A DNA stretch of 49,006 nucleotides from DASTGO01 sp035719045 (GTDB lineage: Bacteria > Actinomycetota > Actinomycetes > Actinomycetales > Kineosporiaceae): the NCBI GenBank assembly GCA_035719045.1, contig DASTGO010000374.1, positions 1-49,006 on the forward strand, given 5' to 3'. The translations under genes and the position numbers were made by a program. Positions within the stretch are counted from its first letter, which is position 1, and each line of letters starts with the position of its first letter. Below are positions 48,656-49,006 of the stretch, in pieces. Under the pieces are notes generated by a model, which saw only the letters and a program-made list of their open reading frames with translations, did not search any database and had not been told where the DNA came from.

Positions 48656-48952
48656 GTGGCAACGGACGAGGAACTCGCCGCCCTCGCGACCGACGTAGAG
48701 CGTCAGTTCGCATCGGGAGCCGCGGCCGAAGAAGTCGCCCGGTGGCTGCACACCGGACCGGCGAGCAATCGCCCCATCCTGGCCATCAAGGCGCTCAGGC
48801 TGGGCAGCGGCCGAAGCCTCGCCGAATGCAAGCGCCTCGTCGACAACGCCATCCTCGACGTGGATCCCGACTACTTCGACCGGGTCGTGCCGGCCCTTCG
48901 CCGGGACGCAGCCGAGGCCCTTGGCCTACCCGACGAGGGTGGGCACGAATAG
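48656..48952 (+). CDS. Small protein with ribosomal L7/L12 C-terminal-like domain
   Basis: A 98-residue protein. The central ILAIKALRLGSGRSLAECKR followed by LVDNAI resembles the second half of the L7/L12 C-terminal domain (IKxVRxxTGLGLKEAKxLVE), the surface that contacts elongation factors. It is preceded by an acidic helix (EELAALATDVERQFASGAAA) and followed by a helical tail. It lacks the L7/L12 N-terminal dimerisation domain and is not the ribosomal stalk protein. Stand-alone proteins of this type are known but their role is not. The start GTG 48656 is inferred from codon pattern and the -10-like element. It lies next to the toxin-antitoxin pair. Confidence 0.7.
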   Translation: MATDEELAALATDVERQFASGAAAEEVARWLHTGPASNRPILAIKALRLGSGRSLAECKRLVDNAILDVDPDYFDRVVPALRRDAAEALGLPDEGGHE

Positions 48953-48983
48953 CTCAGCCCCCCGGACGCCATTGCTACAGGCA

Positions 48984-48997
48984 AGATCATCTGATCT
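48984..48997. other. Small inverted repeat near the window end
   Basis: AGATCA and TGATCT flank two bases, 32 nt after the L7/L12-like stop. It may be part of a terminator cut off by the window edge. Confidence 0.25.
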
Positions 48998-49006
48998 CAG
49001 ACGTTG

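Overview
The window is chromosomal DNA of a very GC-rich actinobacterium. Supporting signs are the mycothiol deacetylase mshB, the actinobacterial-type dapD, a divergent dapE/dapD pair, the fdxA-dapC pair, a DUF3117 gene, a sigE/anti-sigma pair beside an O-methyltransferase, and many genes that look leaderless (TANNNT about 6-7 nt before the start codon). The gene order recalls the mycobacterial stretch from typA/mshB to sigE/rseA. The SpoIIE-type phosphatase, STAS protein and full opp operon point to a non-mycobacterial lineage such as Frankiales- or Geodermatophilales-like bacteria. The species cannot be named from this sequence alone.

Layout. 1-5.5 kb: truncated anti-sigma factor, sigE with an upstream ECF-type promoter, O-methyltransferase, small conserved protein, pepA, DUF3117, crotonase-family enzyme. 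5.5-9.1 kb: a DivIVA-domain / tag / GPI18-like mannosyltransferase operon and a secreted Ser/Pro-rich protein. 9.3-14.8 kb: two LOG-family genes around a small gene, then a 1089-residue diguanylate cyclase with a helical N-terminus and a very long disordered tail. 14.9-21.4 kb: dapE, dapD coupled to a lysozyme-like membrane protein, gltA, dapC, fdxA; three of these are the succinylase route to diaminopimelate. 21.5-27 kb: GNAT acetyltransferase, flavin reductase, an unusual FtsH-like protease, rocD-like aminotransferase. 27-34.5 kb: STAS protein, mshB, typA, a PAS?-GAF-PP2C-HATPase regulator, an APH-like kinase. 34.5-38 kb: Nudix, a pterin dehydratase-VOC fusion, a secreted Pro/Thr-rich protein in an AT-rich setting, a VIT-family transporter. 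37.9-44.4 kb: an oppABCDF peptide importer on the minus strand. 44.6-49 kb: small conserved genes (DUF4240, MazG-like, ABM, DUF817), a YefM/RelE toxin-antitoxin pair and a stand-alone L7/L12-C-terminal-like protein.

Several genes serve the cell envelope: DAP synthesis (dapC, dapD, dapE), a putative peptidoglycan hydrolase coupled to dapD, DivIVA, a polyprenyl-linked mannosyltransferase and an envelope-stress sigma factor. A second theme is signalling (diguanylate cyclase, STAS, serine phosphatase/anti-sigma kinase-like protein). No tRNA, rRNA, CRISPR array, insertion sequence or prophage was seen. The last ~1.1 kb looks accessory. No obviously new multi-gene defence or biosynthetic system is present. 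The oddest single genes are the FtsH-like protease with almost no extracytoplasmic domain, the OppB permease with a ~180-residue membrane insertion, the diguanylate cyclase with an in-frame hexanucleotide repeat, and two genes apparently preceded by short translated leaders.
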